Positions 17,830 to 30,740 of a stretch of 64,000 nt of DNA are shown here, piece after piece. A program made the position numbers and the translations under genes. Below the pieces are notes generated by a model. The model did no database searches, was not told the origin of the DNA, and saw only the letters and a list, made by a program, of their open reading frames with translations. Each line of letters starts with the position of its first letter. Within the stretch, counting starts at the first letter, position 1. This DNA is from Pseudomonas soli (GTDB taxonomy: Bacteria > Pseudomonadota > Gammaproteobacteria > Pseudomonadales > Pseudomonadaceae): positions 657,152 through 721,151 of the forward strand of contig NZ_FOEQ01000001.1 of assembly GCF_900110655.1 (NCBI RefSeq), given 5' to 3'.

Positions 17830-18741
17830 TTACACAGCCGCAACAGGGCGCATGTACGAGATCGGTGCCGTGCTGGCATCTTCGAAAGTCACCACTTCCC
17901 AAGCATCGGTTTCCGCGATCAGCTTGCGCAGCAGCTGGTTGTTCAGCGCGTGCCCGGACTTGTATCCCTTGAACTCGCCGATCAGGCTGTTGCCCAGCAG
18001 GTACAGATCGCCGATGGCGTCGAGGATCTTGTGCTTGACGAATTCGTCATCGGAACGAAGGCCGTCTTCGTTTAGCACACCCGTCTCGTCGACGACGATG
18101 GCGTTCTCGACACTACCACCCAGCGCAAGGTTGTGCTTGCGCAGGTACTCGATGTCACGCATGAAACCGAAGGTACGGGCACGGCTGACTTCCTTCACGA
18201 ACGAGGTGCTCGAGAAGTCGACAACAGCGCTCTGGGTCTGGCCCTTGAGGACCGGGTGATCGAAATCGATCTCGAAGCTCACCTTGAACCCGTCGAAGGG
18301 CAGGAAAGTGGCGCGCTTGTCACCCTCTTCCACTGTCACTTCACGCAGGATGCGGATGAACTTCTTCGGTGCGTCCTGTTCTTCCAGGCCGGCCGATTGG
18401 ATCAGGAATACGAAGGGTCCGGCACTGCCATCCATGATCGGCACTTCCGAGGCGGAGAGCTCGACGTAGGCGTTATCGATGCCCAGGCCCGCCATGGCGG
18501 AGAGCAGGTGCTCGACCGTATCGACTTTGACGTCACCGTTGACCAGCGTGGTCGACATGGTGGTCTCGCCGACGTTGGCCGCGCGCGCCGGAATTTCGAC
18601 CACAGGGTCGAGGTCGGCGCGACGGAAGACGATGCCGGTGTCGACAGGCGCAGGCTTGAGGGTCAGGTAGACCTTCTCCCCGGAGTGCAGGCCGACGCCT
18701 GTGGCACGGATGGTATTCTTCAGGGTGCGTTGTCTAATCAT
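17830..18741 (-). CDS. lpxC: UDP-3-O-acyl-N-acetylglucosamine deacetylase LpxC
   Basis: The 303-residue zinc enzyme catalyses the committed step of lipid A synthesis. The zinc ligands are visible: the histidine of [11 protein letters not shown] (about residue 78) and [10 protein letters not shown] (about residue 237, His and Asp). The start [21 protein letters not shown] is canonical. In Pseudomonas its level is set by proteolysis and its gene closes the division cluster. The 112-base gap from ftsZ contains a hairpin and possible promoter elements, so it may be transcribed on its own. Confidence 0.98.
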   Translation of the reverse strand: MIRQRTLKNTIRATGVGLHSGEKVYLTLKPAPVDTGIVFRRADLDPVVEIPARAANVGETTMSTTLVNGDVKVDTVEHLLSAMAGLGIDNAYVELSASEVPIMDGSAGPFVFLIQSAGLEEQDAPKKFIRILREVTVEEGDKRATFLPFDGFKVSFEIDFDHPVLKGQTQSAVVDFSSTSFVKEVSRARTFGFMRDIEYLRKHNLALGGSVENAIVVDETGVLNEDGLRSDDEFVKHKILDAIGDLYLLGNSLIGEFKGYKSGHALNNQLLRKLIAETDAWEVVTFEDASTAPISYMRPVAAV

Positions 18742-18853
18742 GGCATTGGCCGCTTCAGCGCAAATTGCGAACAGGTATCAACAAAGGCTGGGGATGATAA
18801 CAGACCCGGCCTTTGCTGAACACCAATCACCCTTATACCCCTGATAAATTCCA
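18742..18853 (-). promoter_or_regulatory. ftsZ-lpxC intergenic region with imperfect hairpin
   Basis: On the minus strand CAGCAAAGGCCGGG and CCCCAGCCTTTGTTG can pair around TCTGTTATCAT, giving an imperfect stem of about 13 bp. TATCAT, a plausible -10 element for lpxC, lies in its loop. No strong -35 is visible and there is no T tract, so whether this is a terminator, promoter or leader structure is open. Confidence 0.4.
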
Positions 18854-20050
18854 TTAATCGGCCTGACGACGCAGGAACGCCGGGATATCCAGGTAATCCA
18901 GATCGTCCTGGGGGTTGAGTTTAGCGGCAGCCGCAGCACCTGCGTGGGCTTGGTTGCGCATCACGGTCGGGCGCTCCAGGTCACGGTAGTTGACGGCCGA
19001 CTGCTCCTGGCGAGCCGGGGCAGGATTGGAGGCCTCATATGCCTGCTGAGCAGTCTGCAGGGTGTTGTCGACCACCTTGACCGGTTTCTCGATGCGCGCG
19101 CCCAGGCCAGTGGCCACGACGGTCACGTGCAGCTCGTCGCGCATGTCCGGGTCGATCACGGTGCCGACCTTGACCATCGCGTGGTCGGAGGCGAAGGCCT
19201 CGATGATGCTACCCACGTCGGAGTACTCGCCCAGCGACAGGTCAGGCCCTGCGGTGATGTTCACCAGGATGCCGCGAGCGCCCTGCAGGTTGACGTCTTC
19301 GAGCAACGGGTTGCGGATCGCCGCCTCGGTGGCTTCGCGAGCACGGTTCGGGCCGCTGGCGCAGCCGGTACCCATCATCGCCATGCCCATCTCGCCCATC
19401 ACGGTGCGTACGTCGGCGAAGTCGACGTTGATCATGCCCGGACGCTTGATGATGTCCGAGATGCCGCGCACGGCGCCGGCCAGCACGTCGTCAGCCTTGG
19501 CGAAGGCGGACAAGAGGCTTGCATCCTTGCCCAGGATGGTCAGCAGCTTCTCGTTGGGGATGGTGATCAGCGAGTCGACGCTTTCAGCCAGCATGCGGAT
19601 GCCTTCATCGGCGATCTGCATGCGCTTGCGGCCTTCGAACGGGAACGGACGGGTCACCACCGCGACGGTGAGGATGCCCATTTCCTTGGCCACTTCGGCG
19701 ATGATCGGCGCCGCGCCGGTACCGGTACCACCACCCATGCCGGTGGTGATGAATACCATGTTGGTGCCCTGCAGCACTTCGGCGATGCGCTCACGGTCTT
19801 CCAGCGCGGCCTGACGGCCGACTTCCGGATTGGCGCCAGCACCCAGGCCCTTGGTCACACCGGTGCCCAGTTGCAGGATGGTGCGCGCGCCGATATTTTT
19901 CAGCGCCTGAGCATCGGTGTTGGCGCAGATGAATTCCACGCCCTCGATGCTGCTCTTGACCATGTGGTTGACGGCGTTGCCGCCGCCACCGCCGACGCCG
20001 ATCACCTTGATGACCGGACTTTGCGGGACGTTGTCTACGAGCTCGAACAT
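18854..20050 (-). CDS. ftsZ: Cell division protein FtsZ
   Basis: The 398-residue tubulin-like GTPase forms the Z ring. Landmarks are GVGGGGGNAVNHM at the N-terminus, the GTP-binding signature GGGTGTGAAP near residue 105, the T7-loop region (NVDFADVRTVM) and the conserved C-terminal peptide LDYLDIPAFLRRQAD, which binds FtsA, ZipA and MinC. The start has a strong AAGGAGAGG. It follows ftsA after 55 bases. Confidence 0.99.
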   Translation of the reverse strand: MFELVDNVPQSPVIKVIGVGGGGGNAVNHMVKSSIEGVEFICANTDAQALKNIGARTILQLGTGVTKGLGAGANPEVGRQAALEDRERIAEVLQGTNMVFITTGMGGGTGTGAAPIIAEVAKEMGILTVAVVTRPFPFEGRKRMQIADEGIRMLAESVDSLITIPNEKLLTILGKDASLLSAFAKADDVLAGAVRGISDIIKRPGMINVDFADVRTVMGEMGMAMMGTGCASGPNRAREATEAAIRNPLLEDVNLQGARGILVNITAGPDLSLGEYSDVGSIIEAFASDHAMVKVGTVIDPDMRDELHVTVVATGLGARIEKPVKVVDNTLQTAQQAYEASNPAPARQEQSAVNYRDLERPTVMRNQAHAGAAAAAKLNPQDDLDYLDIPAFLRRQAD

Positions 20051-20105
20051 TTTCCCTCTCCTTACAGTTCTCTAGTTGTCGCGCCTACCACTACTGCTTT
20101 GAAAC

Positions 20106-21374
20106 TCAGAAGTTGCTCTGGACCCAACGCTTGAGTCGCTCAAGCACTGGCCCCTTGGGTTCATCGCCATAGCTGTTGTTGCTGCTGTTGCTGTTGCTGA
20201 TACCGGTCAGGGACAGGTCCTCGGACTGCTTCTGCAGGCCGTAGGTGAGCAGGCCCACGCCGGTGGAATAGATCGGGTTGCGGACCACGTCGCTCAGCCC
20301 GCGGACGCTGTGCGGCACGCCCAGGCGTACCGGCATGTGGAAGATTTCCTCGGCCAGTTCCACGGCACCCTCCATCTTCGCGGTACCGCCGGTGAGGACG
20401 ATGCCGGCCGGCACCAGGTCCTCGTAGCCACTGCGGCGCAGCTCAGCCTGGATCAGGGTGAACAGCTCGTCGTAACGCGGCTCCACCACTTCGGCCAAGG
20501 CCTGGCGCGACAGCTCGCGCGGCGGGCGATCACCCACGCTCGGCACCTTGATGGTCTCTCCGGCACCGGCCAGCTTGGCCAGAGCGCAGGCGTAGCGGAT
20601 CTTGATTTCCTCGGCGTACTGCGTAGGCGTACGCAGGGCCATGGCGATGTCGTTGGTGACCTGGTCGCCGGCGATCGGAATTACCGCGGTGTGGCGGATC
20701 GCGCCTTCGGTGAAGATGGCGATGTCGGTGGTGCCGCCACCGATGTCCACCAGGCACACGCCCAGCTCTTTCTCGTCGTCGGTCAGCACCGAGTAGGCCG
20801 AGGCCAGTTGCTCGAGGATGATGTCGTCGATTTCCAGACCGCAGCGACGCACGCATTTTTCGATGTTCTGCGCCGCGTTCACCGCGCAGGTAACCACGTG
20901 GACCTTGGCTTCCAGGCGCACGCCCGACATGCCCAGGGGCTCGCGCACGCCTTCCTGGTTGTCGATCACGTAGTCCTGCGGCAGGGTGTGCAGCACCCGC
21001 TGGTCGGCCGGGATGGCCACGGCCTGGGCGGCATCGAGCACGCGCTCGAGGTCGGCGGTGCTGACTTCACGGTCGCGGATGGCGACGATGCCGTGGGAGT
21101 TCAGGCTGCGGATATGGTTGCCGGCAACACCGACGAACGCCGAATGGATGCGGCAGCCGGCCATCAGCTGGGCCTCTTCGACGGCGCGCTGGATCGACTG
21201 CACGGTCGATTCGATATTCACCACCACGCCCTTCTTCAGGCCGCGTGACGGATGGGTGCCGATCCCGACGATCTCCAGGGTGCCGTCCTCGCCGACTTCA
21301 CCCACCAGCGCCACCACCTTGGAGGTGCCGATGTCCAGCCCGACGATCATTTTGCCGCTATGCGCGTTTGCCAT
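20106..21374 (-). CDS. ftsA: Cell division protein FtsA
   Basis: The 422-residue actin-like ATPase tethers FtsZ to the membrane. It has the phosphate-binding motif VGLDIGTSKVVALVGE at the start, CLVDIGGGTTDIAIFTEG in the middle, GIVLTGGTAKMEG later, and a C-terminal amphipathic membrane helix LERLKRWVQSNF. The linker before that helix is rich in serine and asparagine (SNSNSSNNS). The chosen ATG is preceded by GGCAGGACC. Confidence 0.99.
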   Translation of the reverse strand: MANAHSGKMIVGLDIGTSKVVALVGEVGEDGTLEIVGIGTHPSRGLKKGVVVNIESTVQSIQRAVEEAQLMAGCRIHSAFVGVAGNHIRSLNSHGIVAIRDREVSTADLERVLDAAQAVAIPADQRVLHTLPQDYVIDNQEGVREPLGMSGVRLEAKVHVVTCAVNAAQNIEKCVRRCGLEIDDIILEQLASAYSVLTDDEKELGVCLVDIGGGTTDIAIFTEGAIRHTAVIPIAGDQVTNDIAMALRTPTQYAEEIKIRYACALAKLAGAGETIKVPSVGDRPPRELSRQALAEVVEPRYDELFTLIQAELRRSGYEDLVPAGIVLTGGTAKMEGAVELAEEIFHMPVRLGVPHSVRGLSDVVRNPIYSTGVGLLTYGLQKQSEDLSLTGISNSNSSNNSYGDEPKGPVLERLKRWVQSNF

Positions 21375-21388
21375 GGTCCTGCCTCTCT

Positions 21389-22258
21389 CTAATTCTTCGC
21401 AACGGCGGGTTGGGCCGTCGTCGGTGCATTCGGTTCCCGCCAACCAACGGCAAGTCCGTTGGAATAACGCAGATCGATGCGGGCGATATTGGTGATCTGG
21501 TCTTTAAGCGATTTGTCGTAAATGGCAATGAAACGGCGCATCTTCTCCACCAGGTGGTCGCGCCCCAGCAGCAGCTCGATGCCTGGGCCGGCGCTACCCG
21601 CGCCAGTGGTCAGGAACCAGCTGCCTCGCTCGCGCAGCTCCAGGCGAGCGATGGAAAAGCCCATGGGGCGCAGCATCTGGCTCAATACCTGATACTGCTG
21701 CATGACTTGTTGCTGAGCGCGCTGCGGCCCGAACAGCTGCGGCAGGTGCTCGTAGTTGGCCAGCTCGCGCGGGGTGAAGGCCTGCCCCTGGTTGTTGAGC
21801 AAGGCCTCGTCGCCCCAGCGCGCCACCGGCAACTGTTCTTCCAGGCGGATAACCACCTCGTCCGGCCACACCCTGCGCACTTCGGCGTGGGCGATCCAGG
21901 GCATCTGCTCGAGCTCGACGCGCATCGCCGCGAGGTCGACGGTGAAGAAGCTCGCCGCCACGTAGGGCGCGATCCGCTGCTGCACCGCCTGCTGACTGAT
22001 GTAGCTGAGGTCGCCCTGCACGGCAATCTTGGTGATCGGCCGGTCGGCGTAGGGCATCAGGCGAATGGCACCCTCATAGGCGCCAAAACCGGCGGCCACC
22101 AGCAATACCGGCCACAGCAGACGCTTGAGGCCGCCGAAGCTTGGCCGCGGCAGGCGCGCCGATACGGGCTCGTCAGCCACCAGTCGGCTGGCACCACGCG
22201 GCACCGGCTTGCTACGGCCGGTGACGGGTGGCTGCTGACGTATCATCGCGCCTTGCAT
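21389..22258 (-). CDS. ftsQ: Cell division protein FtsQ
   Basis: A 289-residue bitopic membrane protein: a basic cytoplasmic N-terminus of about 45 residues, one membrane helix (about 47-65, [17 protein letters not shown]), a POTRA domain ([20 protein letters not shown]) and a periplasmic beta domain. FtsQ links FtsB-FtsL to the early divisome. A second ATG four codons in is possible. It starts five bases beyond the ddlB stop. Confidence 0.96.
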   Translation of the reverse strand: MQGAMIRQQPPVTGRSKPVPRGASRLVADEPVSARLPRPSFGGLKRLLWPVLLVAAGFGAYEGAIRLMPYADRPITKIAVQGDLSYISQQAVQQRIAPYVAASFFTVDLAAMRVELEQMPWIAHAEVRRVWPDEVVIRLEEQLPVARWGDEALLNNQGQAFTPRELANYEHLPQLFGPQRAQQQVMQQYQVLSQMLRPMGFSIARLELRERGSWFLTTGAGSAGPGIELLLGRDHLVEKMRRFIAIYDKSLKDQITNIARIDLRYSNGLAVGWREPNAPTTAQPAVAKN

Positions 22259-22263
22259 GGCTA

Positions 22264-24657
<2,394 letters not shown>

Positions 24658-24665
<8 letters not shown>

Positions 24666-25737
24666 GGGCCACCTCCAGGCAGATATCCACCACGGTGCTG
24701 GTTGCGGCAGGTTTGGCCAGGCGGCGGGCGGTGCCGGCCATGGCGTTGAGTTTCTCGGGTTGCATCAGCACCTCGTTCAGGCGTTCAGCGAGCTGCGCTG
24801 CGCCAGTAGTCGCTTGTGGCATCAGGAAGGCGGCGCCTTCACGTGCCAGGTATTGGGCGTTGTGAGTCTGGTGGTCGTCGATGGCATGGGGCAAGGGCAC
24901 CAGCATCGAGGGCAGGCCCGCCGCCGCGAGTTCGCTGACGGTCAGGGCGCCGGCCCGGCACACCACCATATCGGCCCAGCCATAGGCATGGGCCATGTCC
25001 TTGATGAACGGTTCGACCTGGGCCTCGACCCCCGCCTCGTGATAACGCTCGGCGGTGACGGGCGCGTGGTTCCTGCCCGCCTGGTGGAAAACTTCGGGGC
25101 GCAGGTTCGCCGGCACCTCGGACAGGGCCTTAGGCAACAATTTGTTCAATGGTTCCGCACCCAGGCTGCCGCCCATGACCAACAGGCGCGCACGGCGCTC
25201 GGCCAGGGGCGCGCGCAGGGCGTCCATGAACAGCTCCGGGCGCACCGGATTGCCGGTAGTGCGCAGCTTGTCACTGGCGGCAAAGGTGTCCGGGAATGCT
25301 TCGCAGACACGCGCGGCCAGCGGCAGCAGCAACCGATTGGTGGTACCGGCGCGAGCATTCTGCTCGTGGATCACCAGTGGCACGCCACACAACCGCGCGG
25401 CTACGCCACCGGGGCCGGTCACATAGCCACCGAAGCCGACCACGCAGACCGGCTTGAGCTCACGGACGATGCGCCGCGCCTGCATCACGGCTTTGACCAG
25501 GGTGAACGGCGCCTTGAGCAGCGACAGCTTGCCCTTGCCGCGCAGGCCGCTGACCTGGATCAGGTGCAGCGGCAGGCCGGCCTGGGGCACCAGTTCGTTC
25601 TCGATGCCACGCGGGGTACCCAGCCAATGCACACTGTAGCCGCGTGCCTGGAACTCGCGGGCACAGGCCAGGGCCGGGAACACGTGGCCCCCAGTGCCAC
25701 CGGCCATGATCAGGACGTTCTTGCCGTCAGCGGCCAT
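24658..25737 (-). CDS. murG: Lipid II synthase MurG (GlcNAc transferase)
   Basis: A 359-residue GT28 glycosyltransferase on the inner face of the membrane that adds GlcNAc to lipid I. It shows the glycine loops [15 protein letters not shown] and [13 protein letters not shown], and the UDP-GlcNAc site [19 protein letters not shown]. The start ATG overlaps the ftsW stop by 11 bases; the frame extends further upstream but only as ftsW shadow. Confidence 0.97.
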
Positions 25738-26941
25738 GACTGGTCTCCTCGGCAAAATCGCTTTCCTTGAATTCGTGTTCCTCGCTGCCAAGATGGGTGC
25801 GGCTCTCCCACTCGATGCGTAAAAGCAGCCCGACACAGGCGCAACAGATCACCAGCGAGCTGCCCCCGTAGCTGAGGAACGGCAGAGTCAGGCCCTTGGT
25901 CGGCAACAGGCCGACATTCACGCCGATGTTGATCAGGAACTGGCCGATCCACAGGAATGACAAACCAAAGGCCATGTAGGCGGCGAAGAACTGCTTGGCC
26001 TTCTCGGCCCACAGGCCGATGTACAGGGCACGCACGGTGATGAACACGAACAGCGCGATGGTCAGCAACGAGCCGACCACCCCCAGCTCTTCGGCCAGTA
26101 CCGAGAACACGAAGTCGGTGTGCGCCTCGGGCAGGTAGAACTGCTTCTGCACGCTATTGCCCAGGCCCACGCCCAACCATTCGCCGCGGCCGAAGGCGAT
26201 CAGCGCCTGGGTCAGCTGGTAGCCGGAGCCGAACTGGTCGCTCCAGGGGTCGGTGAAGGTGATCAGGCGCGCCATCCGGTAAGGCTGGGCCTGGACCAGT
26301 ACCACCACCGATATGACCGCCAGCACCACCATCAGCGAGAAGCGGAACAGCCCCACCCCGCCGAGGAACAGCATGGCCGCCGCAGCGCCCATCATCACCA
26401 CCGTGGCGCCGAAGTCCGGCTCCATCAGCAGCAGGCCGGCCATTGGCAGCAGCACGATGAACGGTTTGAAGAAGCCCATCCAGCTTTCGCGCACCTCGGT
26501 CTGGCGACGCACCAGGTAGCCGGCGAGATAAATGACCACGAAGACCTTGGCGATCTCCGACGGCTGGACGTTGAAGAAGCTGAAGCCGATCCAGCGCATC
26601 GAACCGTTCACCTCACGGCCGATACCGGGCACCAGCACCAGCACCAACAGGCCGAAGGCACCGATCAGCATCATGAAGCCCATGCGCTGCCAGGTGGCGA
26701 TCGGCACCAGCATGGTCATCAACCCGGCGCCCAGGCCCAGGGTGACGTACACCAGGTGGCGGAACATGTGGTACAGCGGGTTGCCGGACTGCACCGCGGC
26801 CACTTCGGAGGAAGCCGAGGTGATCATCACCAGGCCCAGGCCGAGCAGCGCCAGGCAACCGGCCAGCAGCGGGAAGTCGAGGTCGATGCCACGGCCGCTG
26901 ATCAGCGGCGACGGGTACGGCTTGAGGATGCCGAAGATCAT
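25727..26941 (-). CDS. ftsW: SEDS peptidoglycan polymerase FtsW
   Basis: A 404-residue protein with about ten membrane helices. SEDS family landmarks are MITSASSEVAAV, the loop QPSEIAKVFVVIYLAGYL with neighbouring MEPDFGATVV (the catalytic aspartate region), and GLLPTKGLTLPFLSYGGSS. FtsW polymerises septal glycan together with FtsI, which is in the same cluster. The start overlaps the murD stop by four bases. The C-terminal tail is short and acidic. Confidence 0.97.
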   Translation of the reverse strand: MIFGILKPYPSPLISGRGIDLDFPLLAGCLALLGLGLVMITSASSEVAAVQSGNPLYHMFRHLVYVTLGLGAGLMTMLVPIATWQRMGFMMLIGAFGLLVLVLVPGIGREVNGSMRWIGFSFFNVQPSEIAKVFVVIYLAGYLVRRQTEVRESWMGFFKPFIVLLPMAGLLLMEPDFGATVVMMGAAAAMLFLGGVGLFRFSLMVVLAVISVVVLVQAQPYRMARLITFTDPWSDQFGSGYQLTQALIAFGRGEWLGVGLGNSVQKQFYLPEAHTDFVFSVLAEELGVVGSLLTIALFVFITVRALYIGLWAEKAKQFFAAYMAFGLSFLWIGQFLINIGVNVGLLPTKGLTLPFLSYGGSSLVICCACVGLLLRIEWESRTHLGSEEHEFKESDFAEETSHGR

Positions 26942-28284
26942 GCCAGCCCCTCCGCTGCCTGGGCGAACAGACGCCCGCGCTCTTCAAAGTTCTTGAACAT
27001 GTCGAGGCTGGCGCAGGCCGGCGACAGCAGCACCGCGTCACCGGCGCGAGCCAGCTCGGCGCAACGCTGCACGGCCTCATCGAGGGTCTGCACGGGCACC
27101 AGTTGCACGGCATCCTTCAGGGTTTCGGCCAGGCGTGCGGCATCGCGGCCGATCAGCACCACGGCGCGACAATGCTGCGCCACCGGGGTGCGCAAGGCCG
27201 CAAAATCGGCACCCTTGCCATCGCCGCCGGCGATCAGCACCAGTTTGCCCTCGATATCGGCGCCCAGGCCTTCGATGGCCGCCAGCGCGGCACCGACGTT
27301 GGTGGCCTTGGAATCGTCGTACCAGTTCACGCCGTTGCGCTCGCGCACCCACTGACAACGATGGGCCAGGCCCTTGAATTCGCGCAGCGCGTCGAGCATA
27401 GGCGCGAACGGCAGGCCGACGGCGTGGCCGAGGGCCAGGGCAGCCAGGGCGTTACTGTGATTGTGAGCGCCACGGATCTTCAGCTCCCGCACTGGCATGA
27501 GGGTCTGGAACTCGAACGCCAGGTATTTCTCGCCGTCCACTTCACGCAGGCCGAAGGCCTTGAAGTCCGGTGCGTTGAGGCCAAAGGTCCAGCACGGACG
27601 GCCTTCGACCGGCAACGGACGGCTCAGGGCATCCTGGCGGTTGACCACCACCTGGCGGGCGCCGCGGAAGATCCGGTGCTTGGCCAGGTGATAGGCCGGC
27701 AGGCCGCTGTAGCGGTCCATGTGGTCTTCGCTGATGTTCAGCACGGTGGCCACTTCGGCGTTGAGCTGGTCGGTGGTCTCCAGCTGGAAGCTCGACAGCT
27801 CCAGCACGTACAGCTCGACGTCGTCCGCCAGCAAGTCCAGGGCCGGGGTGCCGAGATTGCCGCCGACTGCCACACGTTTGCCTGCCTTGGCGGCCATCTC
27901 GCCGACCAGGGTGGTCACGGTGCTCTTGGCGTTGGAGCCGCTGATGGCCACGATCGGCGCCTTGGCGTGATGGGCGAACAGCTCGATGTCCCCGGACAGC
28001 TTGACGCCACGCGCCGCGGCCTGTTGCAGCGCAGGCGTGGCCAGGGCCAGGCCCGGGCTGACATACAGCTCGCTGGCCCGGCACAGGAAGTCCACGTCCA
28101 GCTCGCCACAGCGCACTTCCACCTGCGGGTATTCACGGCGCAGGGTGTCCAGTTCCGGCGGTTGCTCGCGGGTGTCGGCGACCGCAAAGGCAATGCCCCG
28201 GCTCGCCAGGAAGCGAACCAGGGACATGCCGCTCTTGCCGAGGCCGACAACGATGCGGAATTGGTCGGAAGCGATCAGTGACAC
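26938..28284 (-). CDS. murD: UDP-N-acetylmuramoyl-L-alanine--D-glutamate ligase
   Basis: The 448-residue enzyme adds D-Glu to UDP-MurNAc-L-Ala. Seen are RIVVGLGKSGMSLVRFLA (UDP site), the ATP loop VAISGSNAKSTVTTLVG, where alanine replaces the usual glycine before the lysine, and WYDDSKATNVGAALAAI. The start codon is GTG. It lies six bases after mraY. Confidence 0.96.
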   Translation of the reverse strand: MSLIASDQFRIVVGLGKSGMSLVRFLASRGIAFAVADTREQPPELDTLRREYPQVEVRCGELDVDFLCRASELYVSPGLALATPALQQAAARGVKLSGDIELFAHHAKAPIVAISGSNAKSTVTTLVGEMAAKAGKRVAVGGNLGTPALDLLADDVELYVLELSSFQLETTDQLNAEVATVLNISEDHMDRYSGLPAYHLAKHRIFRGARQVVVNRQDALSRPLPVEGRPCWTFGLNAPDFKAFGLREVDGEKYLAFEFQTLMPVRELKIRGAHNHSNALAALALGHAVGLPFAPMLDALREFKGLAHRCQWVRERNGVNWYDDSKATNVGAALAAIEGLGADIEGKLVLIAGGDGKGADFAALRTPVAQHCRAVVLIGRDAARLAETLKDAVQLVPVQTLDEAVQRCAELARAGDAVLLSPACASLDMFKNFEERGRLFAQAAEGLA

Positions 28285-28290
28285 GCTCGT

Positions 28291-29373
28291 TTACCTCAGT
28301 TTCAGGGTGGCAAGGCCAATCAGCACGAGAATCACGGTGATGATCCAGAAGCGGACGATCACCCGTGGCTCGGGCCAACCCTTGAGTTCAAAGTGGTGGT
28401 GGATCGGCGCCATGCGGAACACGCGCTTGCCGGTGAGCTTGAACGAGGCCACCTGGATGACCACCGACAGGGTTTCCATCACGAACACGCCGCCCATGAT
28501 GAACAGGACGACTTCCTGGCGCACGATCACCGCGATGGTGCCCAGCGCAGCGCCCAGGGCCAGCGCGCCGACGTCGCCCATGAATACCTGGGCCGGGTAG
28601 GTGTTGAACCACAGGAAGCCCAGGCCCGCGCCGATCAGCGCGCCGCAGAACACGATCAGCTCGCCTGCGCCAGGCACGTAGGGGATCAACAGGTATTCGG
28701 CAAACTTCACGTTGCCCGACAGGTAGCAGAAGATGCCCAGCGCGCCGCCGACCATCACCGTCGGCATGATCGCCAGGCCATCGAGGCCGTCGGTCAGGTT
28801 GACCGCGTTGCTCGAGCCGACAATGACGAAATAAGTGAGCACGATGAACCCGGCGCCCAGCGGGATGGCCAGGTCCTTGAGCATCGGGATGATCAGCGTG
28901 GTCTCGACGCTGGTCGGCGCGGTCTTGTACAGGAAGATCGCCGCAGCCAGGCCGAATACCGACTGCCAGAAATACTTCCAGCGGCTCGGCAGGCCGCGGG
29001 AGTTCTTCTCGATGACCTTGCGGTAGTCGTCGACCCAGCCGATGGCGCCGAACGCCAGGGTGACGATCAGCACCACCCACACATAGCGGTTGGTCAGGTC
29101 GGCCCACAGCAGGGTGCTGATGGCGATGGCGGAAAGGATCAGCGCACCGCCCATGGTCGGGGTGCCGGACTTGGACAGGTGCGATTGTGGGCCGTCGTTA
29201 CGCACGGCCTGACCGATCTGGCGGATCTGCAGGGTACGGATCATCCACGGGCCCAGCCACAGGGCCAGGGACAGCGCGGTCAGTACACCCAGGATCCCGC
29301 GCAGGGTCAGGTACTGGAAGACTGCGAAGCCCTTGTGGAACTGTTGCAGATACTCAGCCAACAGCAGCAGCAT
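28291..29373 (-). CDS. mraY: Phospho-MurNAc-pentapeptide translocase MraY
   Basis: The 360-residue, ten-helix enzyme makes lipid I on undecaprenyl phosphate. The aspartate motif [17 protein letters not shown], the [13 protein letters not shown] loop and the PIHHHFE motif near the C-terminus are all present. The start overlaps the murF stop (TAATG). Confidence 0.98.
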   Translation of the reverse strand: MLLLLAEYLQQFHKGFAVFQYLTLRGILGVLTALSLALWLGPWMIRTLQIRQIGQAVRNDGPQSHLSKSGTPTMGGALILSAIAISTLLWADLTNRYVWVVLIVTLAFGAIGWVDDYRKVIEKNSRGLPSRWKYFWQSVFGLAAAIFLYKTAPTSVETTLIIPMLKDLAIPLGAGFIVLTYFVIVGSSNAVNLTDGLDGLAIMPTVMVGGALGIFCYLSGNVKFAEYLLIPYVPGAGELIVFCGALIGAGLGFLWFNTYPAQVFMGDVGALALGAALGTIAVIVRQEVVLFIMGGVFVMETLSVVIQVASFKLTGKRVFRMAPIHHHFELKGWPEPRVIVRFWIITVILVLIGLATLKLR

Positions 29374-30740
29374 TAATGTTTCTCCCCGCTGGCGCCGCAC
29401 AGTGCGGCCACGACGTTTTCCATCGCAGCGCTGCGCGAGCCCTTGATCAAGATAGTGGTGTCGCTGGCGGCCTCGGCCTTGACGGCTTCGATCAGCTCAG
29501 CTTGAGTGGCGAAATGGCGACCATTGGTACCGAATGCCTGAACGGCATGGGCCATGTTGGTGCCCACCGCGTACAGCGCATCGACCTTGCCACGTGCATA
29601 GTCACCCACCTGGCGGTGACCTTCCTCGGCCCATTGCCCCAGTTCGCCGATATCCCCGAGCACCAGGACGGTGCGGCCGGAAAAGCCGGCGAGTATATCA
29701 ATGGCGGCACACATCGAGGTGGGATTTGCGTTGTAGCTGTCGTCGATCACCCGCGCGCCGCTGGGCGCAATCTGCGCAACGGTACGGCCCTTGACCGGTT
29801 GCACGGCGCCAAGGCCGGCGGCGATGCCGCTCAGGCTCAGACCAACGGCATGGGCTGCTGCTGCTGCAGCCAGGGCGTTGCTGACGTTATGGATGCCGAG
29901 CAGGTTCAATTGCACCGGGACGCTGCCGTCCGGGCCATGCAGGGTGAACGAGGGGCAGCCACGGGCGTCGCGGCCGATATCGCTGGCGTGGAAGTCGGCC
30001 TGCGGGTTGTCCAGCGCAAAGCTGACGACGCGGTGATTGCCCGCGCGCCGACGCCAGATATCGAACGCCTTGTCGGCCAGGTTGAGGATGGCCGTGCCAC
30101 CCTCGCCCAGGCCTTCGAGGATCTCGCCCTTGGCCTCGACGATCTTCTCCGGGCCGCCGAACTCGCCGACGTGGGCGGTACCGGCGTTGTTGATGATGAC
30201 TACCTGTGGCCGGGTCAGGCCGACGGTGTAGCGGATCTCGCCGATGCGCGAGGCCCCCAGCTCGATCACCGCGGCGCTGTGCTCCGGGGCGATCTCCAGC
30301 AGGGTCAGCGGTGCGCCGAGGTCGTTGTTGAGATTGCCGCGGGTGGCATGCACCGGCCCGCGGGTACGCAGGATCGCGGCGAGCATTTCCTTGACCGTGG
30401 TCTTGCCGCTGGAGCCAGTAATGGCCACCACCGGCTTGTCGAAGGCAGCACGATTCAGCGCGCCGAGCTGGCCAAGCGCTACACGGCAGTCGGCAACCAC
30501 CAGTTGCGGCAGATCGACATCGGTGATTTCGCGCTCGACCAGCGCGGCAACCGCCCCCTTGGCCTTCACATCGACCAGGTAGTCATGGCCATCGAAGCGC
30601 GGCCCGCTGAGGGCGACGAACAGTTGACCGGCAGCGACGCTGCGGCTGTCGATGCTGACGCCGGTGAAACTGGCGTCGGCGCCTGCCAGGCGTGCGTTCA
30701 AAGCAGCAGTCAGCTGGCTGAGCATCATGGGCTTAAGCAT
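29373..30740 (-). CDS. murF: UDP-MurNAc-tripeptide--D-Ala-D-Ala ligase
   Basis: The 455-residue Mur ligase adds the dipeptide made by DdlB. The ATP loop is [37 protein letters not shown] and [10 protein letters not shown] are typical of MurF. The ATG overlaps the end of murE by eight bases. Another in-frame ATG (MMLSQLT) lies four codons downstream. Confidence 0.97.
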   Translation of the reverse strand: MLKPMMLSQLTAALNARLAGADASFTGVSIDSRSVAAGQLFVALSGPRFDGHDYLVDVKAKGAVAALVEREITDVDLPQLVVADCRVALGQLGALNRAAFDKPVVAITGSSGKTTVKEMLAAILRTRGPVHATRGNLNNDLGAPLTLLEIAPEHSAAVIELGASRIGEIRYTVGLTRPQVVIINNAGTAHVGEFGGPEKIVEAKGEILEGLGEGGTAILNLADKAFDIWRRRAGNHRVVSFALDNPQADFHASDIGRDARGCPSFTLHGPDGSVPVQLNLLGIHNVSNALAAAAAAHAVGLSLSGIAAGLGAVQPVKGRTVAQIAPSGARVIDDSYNANPTSMCAAIDILAGFSGRTVLVLGDIGELGQWAEEGHRQVGDYARGKVDALYAVGTNMAHAVQAFGTNGRHFATQAELIEAVKAEAASDTTILIKGSRSAAMENVVAALCGASGEKH

